In this document: positions 9,146 to 18,451 of the stretch, piece by piece
Layout of the letters: every line of letters starts with the position of its first letter
Position numbering within the stretch: position 1 is the first letter of the stretch
Source of the DNA: Planctomycetota bacterium
GTDB lineage: Bacteria > Planctomycetota > UBA11346
Assembly: GCA_007695355.1 (NCBI GenBank)
Contig: REDX01000176.1
Location: 1-60,021, forward strand
Length of the DNA stretch: 60,021 bases
Direction of reading: 5' to 3'
The notes under the pieces: model-generated
What the model saw: only the letters and a program-made list of their open reading frames with translations
What the model was told of the DNA's origin: nothing
The model's database searches: none
Position numbers and translations under genes: made by a program

Positions 9146-10663
9146 CTAGCGCTGACTGGGCCGCGCGAGACGGAGATAGTCCTCACTGTAAGCCGCCAAA
9201 TGCTCCAGCCGGGGTGCTGGAACGTGGTGCTCCTGAATCTCTAAGTGGCTGGCTAAACTGCGCAGATCGGCATCCACGACGAGATCCAAGGCCAATAGGG
9301 CAGTGCCCGCGGCAGTCGCCTGTGATAAATCGGTGAGCACCACCGAGGCCTCGGGGAGGAGGGCTGCGAGGAGGGCGACATAAGTGGAGTTATTGCGAAA
9401 GCCCCCTTCGACAAAGACGGTGCTCTGGGCTTGCATATCCGTGCGCGCCAGGGCAACGGTGGTTTGAATGGCGAGGGACGCATTCAAGTAATCGTATGCT
9501 TTTTCTGGCTGCCGCAGCCATTCAGGGCCACCCCCGGAGAGCTCCTCTAAGGACCAGGAAATTCGCGACTCGCCCTTGTGGCCACTGGCACCGCCGTGCA
9601 TGCCAGGAAATTGGCTGGGGTGGGCTCCGGGTAAAATGGCATTGCCAAGCTCTGCAAGGTGGCCATCCACCCGGGTCTGATCAAAGCCGGGATCATTACC
9701 GCCAATCATACCCGCATAGAGGGCATAGTCTTGCCCCCCCATTAAAAAGCTGGTCTTATGCAATTGGCCGAGGGCATCGATATTAAAGATAATCTTCTGC
9801 TCGAGTTCTTCCTCGCGATACAGCGCCTGGGGCACGCGATGCATGGCAACACACCAGGTACCGGTGCTATTGAGAACAAAATCACGGTTCGGGTGTTTGA
9901 GCAAATACGGCAATAGGGCGGCATTGGAGTCGTGAATACCCACCGCCACCGGCATTTCTGGCAGGCCCCAACGCTGCTGAAGATCTGGATGCAAATTGCC
10001 CAAGTGATCACCAGGCCGACCAAGCGGCAAGCGCAGTAAGGATTCCACCCCCAAAGCCCGAGCTACCGAGGAGGGGCAGCGGCGCTGAATATCGAAGAGG
10101 AAGCTGTGGTTCGCGGTGTAGGTGACTTCTGCCCCTAAGGCACCGGTCAAGCAATAGGACCAGTATTGGGGATACCAGAGCAGGGTAGCGGCCTTGGCCA
10201 GACGCTCTGGCGCTAATTGCTGCAAATAAAGCAAGGATTTGGCCGAATTGATCAAAAGCGGCAAATCGCAGGTTCCGGTCTCTACCTGGAGTTCCCGCAG
10301 GGGCCCACAGCGCTGGTAGAAGGCCTCGTCGAGTCGCCGTTGGGCTGGCCCATCAAGGGGCGAATCATAGGCCACCACCGGATGGGCCAGGGCGCCCTGA
10401 GCATCCAATAGGGCATAGGTGGCACCGTGGGTGGTCACCGCAATGGCGCTAAAAGGATGACGCCGATAGAGGGCGGGCAATTGTTCTTGATACCAGGCCC
10501 AAATCCCCTCCACATCCTCGTAGAGCAAGCCGTGCTCGCCAGGCAGGGTCGGGAAAGCCGCAGAAACCTGATCCAGCAACTCTAAGCGCTCGTCAAAGCA
10601 GCAAAGTTTTTTATTGGTCTTGCCAATATCAATGACAGCAACGCAGGTCATGGGGGGCTCCAT
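9146..10663 (-). CDS. FGGY-family carbohydrate kinase
   Basis: ATP-dependent sugar kinase of the FGGY (ribulo-/xylulo-/rhamnulo-/fuculokinase) family, 505 residues, a normal length. The N-terminal phosphate loop is VIDIGKTNKKL, the substrate-binding stretch VTTHGATYALLD follows, and the probable catalytic Asp lies in VGIHDSNAALLPY. STGTW and VFVEGGFRNN mark the second actin-like lobe. I cannot tell the sugar; the DIGKTNKK and IHDSN blocks are closest in feel to rhamnulokinase/fuculokinase-like members. It is downstream of, and probably co-transcribed with, the dehydrogenase 73 bp upstream, suggesting a two-step conversion of a polyol or sugar. Confidence 0.9.
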   Translation of the reverse strand: MEPPMTCVAVIDIGKTNKKLCCFDERLELLDQVSAAFPTLPGEHGLLYEDVEGIWAWYQEQLPALYRRHPFSAIAVTTHGATYALLDAQGALAHPVVAYDSPLDGPAQRRLDEAFYQRCGPLRELQVETGTCDLPLLINSAKSLLYLQQLAPERLAKAATLLWYPQYWSYCLTGALGAEVTYTANHSFLFDIQRRCPSSVARALGVESLLRLPLGRPGDHLGNLHPDLQQRWGLPEMPVAVGIHDSNAALLPYLLKHPNRDFVLNSTGTWCVAMHRVPQALYREEELEQKIIFNIDALGQLHKTSFLMGGQDYALYAGMIGGNDPGFDQTRVDGHLAELGNAILPGAHPSQFPGMHGGASGHKGESRISWSLEELSGGGPEWLRQPEKAYDYLNASLAIQTTVALARTDMQAQSTVFVEGGFRNNSTYVALLAALLPEASVVLTDLSQATAAGTALLALDLVVDADLRSLASHLEIQEHHVPAPRLEHLAAYSEDYLRLARPSQR

Positions 10664-10735
10664 AAATGATCACGGCGGTGGATCCCTAAACAGGAACCAC
10701 CGCCGCAAACGCAGTCAAGGCGAAATAGCAGAGGG

Positions 10736-12388
10736 TCAGACGCCCTGCGCCACTAGGCGCAGCAGCTCTTCCTCGGCGGCCTTGGTCCAGTCGCCATCAT
10801 CGAGCAGGGGCGCGATGGAGGGGAATTGCTGGACCAAGTCCTCAAGACTGGTCATCGGGAAGTCGCCCAATTCGGGGTAGACCAAAATCTTGCCGGCCAC
10901 CTTGCCATCGCGCACCGCTTCCAAGCCTTCGATGGCGCCGGCCATGCCGGACACCGCACCGACCGAGAGATTGGTATCCAATTCGCCGGCATTGACCTTG
11001 GCCAAGACCGCTTCCATGTCTTCCATGGTGGAACCGGAGGTGCCGATAAAATACAGGCCCTTGGTCACGTAGGCATCCAGGTCCAAGTCTTGATGCACTT
11101 CGGCGGCAATGCCGGCGAAGATATTAATAATGCCACCGGGATTGGTCTGGGTGACCGCAGCGGCCACCAGCGGGCCCACCGGCACCATCATCATCACATA
11201 GTCAGGGGCGCCTTCGGCCTGCTCTTCCTTGGGATTGTAGAGGTGGCAGGGCACGCCCTTGGCCTGAGCCACTTTTTCGGCCTTGCGGCGCAGCACCGCT
11301 AGGCGGTCGGTGGCCATGTCCGAGGCTTCGACGGCAATGCCATCGATGCCGGAGCTGACCAGGCGGATGGTGGCCATGGAGCCCATGGGGCCAGCGGCGC
11401 CCACCACGTGTACGCGATCGCCCTTGCGCACCTCACCGGTGGCCGGGATCTTGGCCTGGGCGGCGGCAAAGCTGGCGCCGCTGGCGCCGACAAAGCGCAG
11501 ATTGCCGTAGTGCACCCGACCCACCGGGGTGGACACCGGACGGCCAAAGCTCTGGCCGTGGGTGGCAATGAGGGTAACCGCATTGGTCGCCAGCTTGGGC
11601 ACCAGGGATTCGAAGAGGGCGGCATCGGCGCCGGCGAAGAGGCAATCGTTAATCGAGCCATTGGCAATGGCGTCCAAACCGATGCAGGTAAAGCCGGCCG
11701 GCGGGGTGCAGGCCTGGCCCAGATCCAGACACAGGCGCTTGCCGCTGACGCTGGTATCAATGTCCACGTTGGCCTGCTCGGCACCGGGGCCGCGCACCAG
11801 CAGGACGGTGCCGCCGGGGCTGAGATTGCGGCGCTCGAAGTGGATAAAGGCCTGTTCAACGCAGGCCCAGGGTTCCACCAGGGCGGTGGCCGAGACCGAG
11901 CGGGCCTCGTCGGCAGGAATCAGGTAGTTGGTACCATCGGCGGCAACGGTGGTGCGCTCGTCCAAGAGCACATACTGCTGCAGGCCGCCCTCAAAATTGT
12001 AGCCGAAGGCGCCATTGGAGCCGGCGGTTTTAAGATCGCGCCAGTCGGCCTGCACCAGGTATTTGCGGCCAGCCTGGACGCTGGTCACCTTATTCCCTAC
12101 TTCGATGACTTCGATCACCACCTCGTGACCGGGCACGGTCGGTTTATCATTGGGCACATAGCTGGGGATTTCCTTGAGCACCTCTTCGCCCAGGTGGGCC
12201 AGCACCGGCGATTTGCGGGCATGGCCGTCGAACTGCTTGAGCAGCTTCATATCGGAGAAGCACAAACCAACACAGCTCACCTTGCCCAGGATCTGGGTGG
12301 GGCCGGGGCGGTGCACGGGTTTATCGTCGACGCGGGCCAGCTGACTGGGGCCCACGAGTTGAATGGCGGTTTGGGTAGTTGGTATCAT
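10736..12388 (-). CDS. Long MDR-type zinc alcohol/polyol dehydrogenase with two Rossmann-like segments
   Basis: A 550-residue member of the medium-chain dehydrogenase superfamily. The GroES-like domain retains the catalytic zinc pattern (VGLCFSDMK and PTVPGHEVV), but the four-Cys structural zinc loop is not visible. Normal MDR enzymes are about 340-380 residues. The excess lies between LSPGGTVLLVRGPG, a first degenerate nucleotide-fold start, and GDRVHVVGAAGPMGS, a complete second one, so the cofactor domain appears interrupted or duplicated. Start ATG 12388 begins MIPTTQTAIQLVGPSQL, typical of the family; the frame upstream is open only by chance. With the FGGY kinase downstream it likely oxidises a sugar or polyol (inference). 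Divergent from valS; the 129-bp gap holds both promoters. Confidence 0.82.
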   Translation of the reverse strand: MIPTTQTAIQLVGPSQLARVDDKPVHRPGPTQILGKVSCVGLCFSDMKLLKQFDGHARKSPVLAHLGEEVLKEIPSYVPNDKPTVPGHEVVIEVIEVGNKVTSVQAGRKYLVQADWRDLKTAGSNGAFGYNFEGGLQQYVLLDERTTVAADGTNYLIPADEARSVSATALVEPWACVEQAFIHFERRNLSPGGTVLLVRGPGAEQANVDIDTSVSGKRLCLDLGQACTPPAGFTCIGLDAIANGSINDCLFAGADAALFESLVPKLATNAVTLIATHGQSFGRPVSTPVGRVHYGNLRFVGASGASFAAAQAKIPATGEVRKGDRVHVVGAAGPMGSMATIRLVSSGIDGIAVEASDMATDRLAVLRRKAEKVAQAKGVPCHLYNPKEEQAEGAPDYVMMMVPVGPLVAAAVTQTNPGGIINIFAGIAAEVHQDLDLDAYVTKGLYFIGTSGSTMEDMEAVLAKVNAGELDTNLSVGAVSGMAGAIEGLEAVRDGKVAGKILVYPELGDFPMTSLEDLVQQFPSIAPLLDDGDWTKAAEEELLRLVAQGV

Positions 12389-12517
12389 GGGCAAAGATAA
12401 TAGCCGGGGCCCGCATGGTGCAAGCCACGCGCCCACCCTTGTCAATGCCTGTCCAAGGCCAGGATGTCGCCCCTTATGCCCTGGGCTGCACCTCGGGCAG
12501 GGATTTGGGAGCCGATT

Positions 12518-15250
12518 ATGACCGCGCAATCACCTGAACTCGCTACCACCTGGAACGCCGCCGAGGTTGAGGACCGGGTCTATGACCGCTGGGAATCAGC
12601 CGGCTGCTTCCGCGCCGGGGCTGGCGCCCAGTCCGGCGCCAAGAGCTATACGGTAATGATTCCGCCGCCCAATGTCACCGGCGTTTTGCACATGGGCCAC
12701 GCCCTCAACAATACCCTGCAGGACACCCTGGTGCGCTGGCGGCGCATGCAGGGCTACGACACCCTCTGGCAACCCGGCTGCGACCACGCCGGGATTGCCA
12801 CCCAGGCGGTGGTGGCCAAGGCCTTAAGCGCCCAGGGCATCGTCCCCGAAGAGCTCGACCGCGAGACGTTCTTGAGCCACGTCTGGGCCTGGAAAGAGCA
12901 GTACGGCGGCACCATTATCGGCCAGCTCAAAAAACTCGGCTCGTCCTGCGACTGGAGCCGCGAGCGCTTTACCATGGACGAGGGCCTCTCCCAGGCGGTG
13001 CGCCAGATCTTTGTGCAACTCTATCAGGCCGGCCTCATCTACCAGGGCACACGCATGGTCAACTGGGACCCGGTGCTGCAGACCGCCCTCTCCGATGACG
13101 AGGTGGAAGCGCAGGATTTAGACGGTTCCATGTGGCGCCTGCGCTATCCCTTAAGCGATGGCTCCGGCTTTATTGAGGTGGAAACCACGCGGCCCGAAAC
13201 CTTCTTTGGCGATACCGCGGTGGCGGTGCACGCCTCCGATACGCGCTATCAGAGCTTTATCGGCAAAACCGTCACCCTGCCGATTATTGGCCGGGAAATC
13301 CCAGTGATTGCCGACGAGCACGCCAATCCGGAAAAGGGCACCGGCGCGGTGAAGATCACCCCCTTCCACGACCCCAATGACTACGAAGTGGGTCAACGCC
13401 ATGGCCTGCCCATGGTCCAGTGCATTGGCTTTGATGGCCTGATGACCGCGGAGGCCGCCCACTATGCAGGCCAGGATCGCTTTGTCTGTCGCAAAGCGGT
13501 GCTCAAGGAACTCGAGCAACTGGGCGTCTACCAAGGCCGCAGCCCGATTCGCCACGCCGTGGGCCACGGCGATCGCTCTGGGGTGCCGGTCGAGCCCATG
13601 GTTACCAAGCAGTGGTTTGTCGCCATGAAACCCCTGGCCGAGCGGGCGCTCAAGGAAACCACCGAGGGCCGGGTCAATTTCCATCCCAGCCGCTGGGCCA
13701 AGGTCTACGGCCGCTGGCTGGAAGAGGTGCGCGATTGGTGCATTTCTCGGCAGATCCTCTGGGGCCACCGCATCCCCGCCTGGCACTGCGCCGACTGCGG
13801 CGAGATCACCGTCGGCATGGATGATCCCAATCAGTGCGCCCACTGCGGCAGCACCCAAATCAGCCAAGATCCGGATGTCCTCGACACCTGGTTTTCCTCG
13901 GCACTATGGCCCTTCTCCACCCTTGGCTGGCCCGCGGCAACGCCGGAGCTGGAACGTTACTATCCCACCAGCACCCTGGTCACTGACCGCGGCATTATTT
14001 ATTTCTGGGTGGCGCGCATGGTGATGATGGGCCTATTTACGCAAAATCAGCGCCCCTTCGACGATGTCTATATCCATGGCACGGTGCTCGATGAAAAGGG
14101 TGCCAAGATGTCCAAGTCCAAGGGCAATGGCATCGACCCCCTGATTATGATTAAAGGCGGCACCCAGCACTACCTGGGCAGCGACTACGAATGCCCCGGG
14201 TATGGTGCCGATGCAGTGCGCTTTACGCTCCTGGAAATGACCACCGAGGGCCAGGATCTCAAGCTCTCTCCAGCTCGCTTTGAAGCCGGTCGTAATTTTG
14301 CCAATAAGGTCTACAATGCCGGTCGCTTCTTGCTCATGAACTTGCGCCAGCGCCCCCTTGCGGCCGCACCCACGGCGCAGAGCCTGGGCGCCCTCGATCT
14401 CGGCTTTACCGAGCGCTGGCTGCTCGACCGCCTGCAGACCACCATCGACGGCTGCACCAGCGCCCTAGAGCGCTTCCGCTTTAATGACTACGTCGCCTGC
14501 GCCTATCACTTCTTCCGCGATGATCTCTGCGACTGGTACCTCGAATGGGCCAAGCGCCACTTCCGCGACGGCGGCGGCGCTGCCGATATGGCGGCCCAGG
14601 TGCTGGCCTACGCCTTTGAGCGCACCCTGCGCCTGCTTCACCCCGGCATGCCCTTTATCTCCGAATACCTGTGGCAGGAATTGCAGCCCATTCTCGGCCA
14701 AGCCGCCTGGGGTGAGGCCCACCTCATGCTCTGCCCCTGGCCAACGCTGGAGGAAGACCTGCGCCGCCCCGCGGTGGGGGCGGAAATGGAACGTCTGCAG
14801 GCCCTGGTTTCGGCCATCCGCAGCATCCGCAATGCCCAGGGCCTAGGCGATGGGGTAGCCCTGGAGGTGGTACTGGTGCCGGCCAGCGCCGAGGACGCTG
14901 CCGCATTACAGATGCATGCCGAGTTTATAAGCGACCGCGCCAACTGCGCCACGCTGCAGATGAGCCATACCGCCAGCCGCCCCGCCACCGCGGTCAGCGA
15001 GGTGGTCGGCGACTGCACCATCCACGTGCCCCTGGCCGGGGTGGTGGACTTGGCGGCCTACCGCGCCGGCTTAGAAAAGCAGTTGGCGGCCAAGGAGCAG
15101 GCAGCCCAGGGCAAGCGCGGCCGCCTCGCCAATCCCGGCTACGTGAATAAGGCGCCAGCGGAAAAGGTCCAGGAAACCCGCGATCTCCTGGCCGCCGATG
15201 AGGCTGAAATCGCCAAACTGCGGCAGACCATCGCCGAGTTTACGAACTAA
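12518..15250 (+). CDS. valS: Valyl-tRNA synthetase
   Basis: Class Ia aminoacyl-tRNA synthetase that charges tRNA-Val and edits mischarged threonine. The 910-residue product has PPPNVTGVLHMGHAL with the HMGH form of the HIGH motif near residue 57, the CP1 editing domain with EVETTRPETFFGDTAV, a Cys-rich insert (WHCADCG...CAHCG) near residue 430, and AKMSKSKGN (KMSKS) near residue 530. The C-terminal coiled coil (LEKQLAAKEQAAQGKRGRL) binds tRNA. Start ATG 12518 (MTAQSPELATTWN) is preferred; the frame is open 18 codons upstream without conserved sequence. Convergent with the last gene of the flagellar operon, whose stop overlaps by four bases. Confidence 0.97.
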   Translation: MTAQSPELATTWNAAEVEDRVYDRWESAGCFRAGAGAQSGAKSYTVMIPPPNVTGVLHMGHALNNTLQDTLVRWRRMQGYDTLWQPGCDHAGIATQAVVAKALSAQGIVPEELDRETFLSHVWAWKEQYGGTIIGQLKKLGSSCDWSRERFTMDEGLSQAVRQIFVQLYQAGLIYQGTRMVNWDPVLQTALSDDEVEAQDLDGSMWRLRYPLSDGSGFIEVETTRPETFFGDTAVAVHASDTRYQSFIGKTVTLPIIGREIPVIADEHANPEKGTGAVKITPFHDPNDYEVGQRHGLPMVQCIGFDGLMTAEAAHYAGQDRFVCRKAVLKELEQLGVYQGRSPIRHAVGHGDRSGVPVEPMVTKQWFVAMKPLAERALKETTEGRVNFHPSRWAKVYGRWLEEVRDWCISRQILWGHRIPAWHCADCGEITVGMDDPNQCAHCGSTQISQDPDVLDTWFSSALWPFSTLGWPAATPELERYYPTSTLVTDRGIIYFWVARMVMMGLFTQNQRPFDDVYIHGTVLDEKGAKMSKSKGNGIDPLIMIKGGTQHYLGSDYECPGYGADAVRFTLLEMTTEGQDLKLSPARFEAGRNFANKVYNAGRFLLMNLRQRPLAAAPTAQSLGALDLGFTERWLLDRLQTTIDGCTSALERFRFNDYVACAYHFFRDDLCDWYLEWAKRHFRDGGGAADMAAQVLAYAFERTLRLLHPGMPFISEYLWQELQPILGQAAWGEAHLMLCPWPTLEEDLRRPAVGAEMERLQALVSAIRSIRNAQGLGDGVALEVVLVPASAEDAAALQMHAEFISDRANCATLQMSHTASRPATAVSEVVGDCTIHVPLAGVVDLAAYRAGLEKQLAAKEQAAQGKRGRLANPGYVNKAPAEKVQETRDLLAADEAEIAKLRQTIAEFTN

Positions 15251-15672
15251 GGTTCCGGCGCTTCGCCCGATTCTTGCCGGCGCAGCTCGGCCTGGGTATC
15301 GGCCCAGCGGCGAAGGTCGCTGGCAATGCTGTCCTCGCGCCCGCGGTCGCGCCAGGTCCACAGCCAGCCGGTAGAATCGCTGCGGATCAGCACTTCACTG
15401 GTATGGCGGGATAGGGGCTGGATCATTATGGTAGTTACCGCCACCGGTTTTTTCACGCGCGCGGATCCATCGCGGTGTTCGATGCGCAATTCCTGGCGGC
15501 CATCGCGGGTGGTACGCAGGCCGTAATGATCGTCCTCGGTGATAATCTCCGAGCGCGGAACCTCAGCCAGCACCATAGCGGCACCCACCGGCAGGGCCAC
15601 CCGGGTTGGAGAGCAGCCTGCCAGCAGCAGAGCAGCTAGGACGGATAGAAGAAAAATTCCGCGATTAGGCAT
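15247..15672 (-). CDS. Lipoprotein of unknown function, last gene of the flagellar operon
   Basis: Product of 141 residues starting MPNRGIFLLSVLAALLLAGCSP, a clear lipoprotein signal with lipobox LAGC. The mature part is mostly beta/charged (RQELRIEHRDGSARVKK, EVLIRSDSTGWLWTWRDRG) with no domain I recognise. The start ATG 15672 overlaps the fliN stop (an alternative ATG lies two codons upstream), so it is translationally coupled to fliN and probably serves the motility apparatus or envelope. It occupies the place where fliO is often found but does not look like FliO, which is not a lipoprotein. Its stop overlaps the convergent valS end by four bases. Confidence 0.7.
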   Translation of the reverse strand: MPNRGIFLLSVLAALLLAGCSPTRVALPVGAAMVLAEVPRSEIITEDDHYGLRTTRDGRQELRIEHRDGSARVKKPVAVTTIMIQPLSRHTSEVLIRSDSTGWLWTWRDRGREDSIASDLRRWADTQAELRRQESGEAPEP

Positions 15673-16072
15673 CGCCATCTGCCTCGCCGTCCACGTCGCC
15701 GCCACCGATAGCCTGAACCCGCGCCCGAGGATCAACGATGGATGTAATGCGAATGCCGAAATTCTCATCCACCACCACCACCTCGCCCTTCGCCAAGAGT
15801 TTGCCATTAATCAGAATATCCAAAGGTTCACCGGCCAGCTTATCAAGCTCGATTACCTTGCCAGGGGTTAGCCCCATGACCTCTTCGATCACCATATCGG
15901 TGCGTCCAAGCTCTACCGTCAAGGTGACCTGGATATCGCGAATGAGGTCAAGATTGGGCTTGGCAATCCCGCCGGTATCTCCGCCAACGCCGGCCAAATC
16001 GGGGAAACTTGCCGCCTGTACGGCTGAATCCTCACCAGCAGCCGTTTCGCCTACATCATCTTCTTCAGCCAT
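15665..16072 (-). CDS. fliN: Flagellar motor switch protein FliN
   Basis: C-ring component that, with FliM and FliG, sets rotation direction and helps dock export cargo. 135 residues. A disordered acidic N-terminus precedes a SpoA/surface-presentation domain: LIRDIQVTLTVELGRTDM, LTPGKVIELDKLAGEPLDI and GEVVVVDENFGIRIT are the conserved strands. A good ribosome-binding site (AAAGGAG) precedes ATG 16072. It follows fliM with an 11-bp gap. Confidence 0.95.
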   Translation of the reverse strand: MAEEDDVGETAAGEDSAVQAASFPDLAGVGGDTGGIAKPNLDLIRDIQVTLTVELGRTDMVIEEVMGLTPGKVIELDKLAGEPLDILINGKLLAKGEVVVVDENFGIRITSIVDPRARVQAIGGGDVDGEADGDA

Positions 16073-16083
16073 GTTCTACTCCT

Positions 16084-17172
16084 TTAACGTTTTTGCTGGG
16101 GGGGACTTGGCGGTGCTGGTTCTTGTGCCTCACCAGAACCTTGAGCTTCTAGGCGCTGCGGGCCCAGCCGCCGACGAAGGGTTGGCGACTTCGCCCCCCC
16201 CTTTTCACTGAATACCTCATCAACCACCAAGCCATAGCGGCGGCCGATAATGCCCGGGCGGGCGGTAAATTTCAGCTGCCCGCGCAACTTCACTGCCATG
16301 GGCGCATCGTGTTCTGAATCAAGCACCACCACATCGCCTTCGCGCAAGGAGAGGACATCGCCAATGCTGACGCTAGCCGTACCCAACTCGGCGATCAGAG
16401 GTAGGGCGGTATCATGGATAACGCGGTCTATCTGGCGACGTTGCTGTTCGGTTTGTCGGCGTTGGGCGGTGGCGAATTGGAAATTATAACCCAATTTGCC
16501 GAGGGCGGAATCAAGGCTAATAAAGGGAATGCAGAGGCAGATTTCCCCTGACTCAAGATCGCCCGGGGCCTGCAAGGTGAAAGTTGTCACCAAAACCATT
16601 TCCGAGGATGGAATCACCTGCACAAACTGCGGATCCATCTCCCGGGCTTCAACCACCGGATTAAAGGAGAGAAGGCTATCCCAGCCTTCTTTCAGTTTTT
16701 CTAAGAACCGAGAAATCACATTGTCCAACAGACTTTGCTCAAGTGGGGTGAGCGGGCGCACGCGATCCAGGGACTTACCCGGCCCGCCAAGCATGCGATC
16801 GATCAAACTGAAGGCGAGCTTCATATCCATGGTCACCAATGAGCGCTCTTGGATCGGATCCATGGAGAGGATATTAATCACCGTGGGATTAGCCAACGAG
16901 TTCCGGAAGACATCAAAGGTGAGCTGACCGAGACTAATCAGATTCACTTCCAAGCTAACCCGGAGGTAGGTCGAAAGCACCATGGTGAGGTTTTGTGCAA
17001 TGTTTTCATGCAAGCGCTGAAGCGATCGAATTTGATCACCGGAAAGCTTATTTGGACGGATAAAATCGTATTCGGAGACCACCTTTTTACGGGTGCGACG
17101 ACCAGTGTTCTCATCCTCAACCGCAGCGAGGAGAGCTTCCAATTCTTCCGATGAGAGGATGTCTTCAGCCAT
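16084..17172 (-). CDS. fliM: Flagellar motor switch protein FliM
   Basis: C-ring protein that binds phosphorylated CheY and transmits switching to FliG. The 362-residue product has the N-terminal CheY-P peptide LSSEELEALLAAVE, then RPNKLSGDQIRSLQRLHE, the middle CheC-like domain with MDMKLAFSLIDRMLGGPG, and the C-terminal SpoA domain (IGDVLSLREGDVVVLD). The last ~50 residues form a Pro/Gln/Gly-rich tail longer than usual. Ribosome-binding site AGGTAGG upstream of ATG 17172; 16 bp after fliL. Confidence 0.96.
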   Translation of the reverse strand: MAEDILSSEELEALLAAVEDENTGRRTRKKVVSEYDFIRPNKLSGDQIRSLQRLHENIAQNLTMVLSTYLRVSLEVNLISLGQLTFDVFRNSLANPTVINILSMDPIQERSLVTMDMKLAFSLIDRMLGGPGKSLDRVRPLTPLEQSLLDNVISRFLEKLKEGWDSLLSFNPVVEAREMDPQFVQVIPSSEMVLVTTFTLQAPGDLESGEICLCIPFISLDSALGKLGYNFQFATAQRRQTEQQRRQIDRVIHDTALPLIAELGTASVSIGDVLSLREGDVVVLDSEHDAPMAVKLRGQLKFTARPGIIGRRYGLVVDEVFSEKGGAKSPTLRRRLGPQRLEAQGSGEAQEPAPPSPPQQKR

Positions 17173-17188
17173 AATCGTTTACCTACCT

Positions 17189-17731
17189 CTACTGAACGAG
17201 GAGGTTGGTGAGTACCACCTCCTCGACATAGGTGGTATCAGTCCCGACGGTCCCGTAAATATTGCGCAGTTCCTTGTTGATCTGATCAAGAAAGGTTCGA
17301 GCCATGGTTTCATGAATAAAATCACTTCCCAATTCCTGCATATCAAAGCTTGCCAAACGCTGCTCAGCAGCCTTGATCAGACGGTTGCGGATTTCCTCGC
17401 GGGTGACTTGGTTGCGAAATTCATTGCGGTACCACAACTCTACCGTCACTTTCACGTAACGTCGACCACCTTCACCGCGCACGTTCACCATGACGTCGCC
17501 AAGGGACAAGGGTTGCGCACGGTTAATCAGAGGCTGCTGTCGCTCTAAGGTCTCCTGGGCAGCACTTTCCTCTGTGGGGCCGCCGCCAGCCAAGAGTCGA
17601 TAGACGCCAAATACTAAAATCGCACCAATGACAAAAACACCCAGCAGGGCCAGCAAGGGCCCCAGGACCGAGCTTTTGCCACCAGCCTTATCAGCATTCG
17701 CGTCTTCGGCATTGCCATCTTCATCGGCCAT
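17189..17731 (-). CDS. fliL: Flagellar basal-body protein FliL
   Basis: Inner-membrane protein that surrounds and supports stator units. 180 residues starting MADEDGNAEDANAD; one transmembrane helix (VLGPLLALLGVFVIGAILVF), then the periplasmic FliL domain ending ITREEIRN-type and VEEVVLTNLLVQ, the canonical last residues. Start at ATG 17731 chosen over a long open extension because the family begins just before the membrane helix. The start overlaps the end of the second motB-like gene by 11 bp. Confidence 0.93.
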   Translation of the reverse strand: MADEDGNAEDANADKAGGKSSVLGPLLALLGVFVIGAILVFGVYRLLAGGGPTEESAAQETLERQQPLINRAQPLSLGDVMVNVRGEGGRRYVKVTVELWYRNEFRNQVTREEIRNRLIKAAEQRLASFDMQELGSDFIHETMARTFLDQINKELRNIYGTVGTDTTYVEEVVLTNLLVQ

Positions 17732-18449
17732 GACGGGCCTCCCCTGTAAGGCGGACGAGATCAATGGTGATCCCGCGGTTAATGGAATCGCCGGCCTGCG
17801 ATCGGGAGATCGGCCGGCTGGCACCCCAGCCCCAAAGCGAGAGACGGGGCGCTGCCACCCCCTCTCCGCGCAGGGCATCGAAGACCATTCTGGCGTGCAT
17901 CATACTCTCACGCAATTCAAGTTCCAATGGTCCCATTTTGGGGACATCGCCATTGATGCGAGCATGCAAATTGGGTTCCCGCCGTAATTCTTCGGCAACC
18001 ATGGCCAAGGTCGAACGCAGGGCCGGGGTCAGCATGGGACGGCCATCGGCGCTGTACTCTATGCGCGCCGGCAAGCGCAGTACCAGTTGATCCTGATCGT
18101 AGTGCAGGCTGGCCTCGCCAGGACGAAAGCGCACCGGCAGCTCCTCGTCGAGTTTCTGGCGAACCCGTTCCAACTGATCGGGATCGCCGCGCTGGGAGGG
18201 GATCCACCACATATCGCGCTTTTCCTGCATGCGATGTTCGCGCAAGCGTCCTGGAAGAATGCCAGGCCTGCCATCGGCGAGCAGGTGAGGAATAATCGGG
18301 CCCTGGCCAGCGCCCACGAGGCCTGCCACCTGGGTGTCTGCCAAAGCCACCAAGAGGATAAAAAAGGTCAACAGCAGGGTAATCATATCACCAAAGCTGA
18401 CCATCCAGCCTGGCACGCCGCGTTTGGGAGGTGGTTCACGCCGTGCCAC
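17721..18449 (-). CDS. motB: MotB-like stator protein, second copy
   Basis: Stator B subunit: one membrane helix carrying the proton-binding Asp in FGDMITLLLTFFILLV (about residue 21), followed by a plug/linker and a C-terminal OmpA-like domain that should bind peptidoglycan (RESMMHARMVFDALRGEG, LSLWGWGASRPI). The domain is recognisable but the usual GHTD-type strand is replaced by INGDVPKMGP, so wall binding may differ. 242 residues. It is one of two adjacent motB-like genes sharing a single motA; this copy directly precedes fliL. Confidence 0.88.
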   Translation of the reverse strand: MARREPPPKRGVPGWMVSFGDMITLLLTFFILLVALADTQVAGLVGAGQGPIIPHLLADGRPGILPGRLREHRMQEKRDMWWIPSQRGDPDQLERVRQKLDEELPVRFRPGEASLHYDQDQLVLRLPARIEYSADGRPMLTPALRSTLAMVAEELRREPNLHARINGDVPKMGPLELELRESMMHARMVFDALRGEGVAAPRLSLWGWGASRPISRSQAGDSINRGITIDLVRLTGEARHGR

Positions 18450-18451
18450 GA

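Noticed and set aside
11408-12400. 330-residue plus-strand frame opposite the dehydrogenase
   Set aside because: Gly/Ala/His-rich shadow of a high-GC gene; the minus-strand frame has clear family motifs.
13151-13867. 238-residue minus-strand frame inside valS
   Set aside because: Antisense shadow of conserved ValRS sequence.
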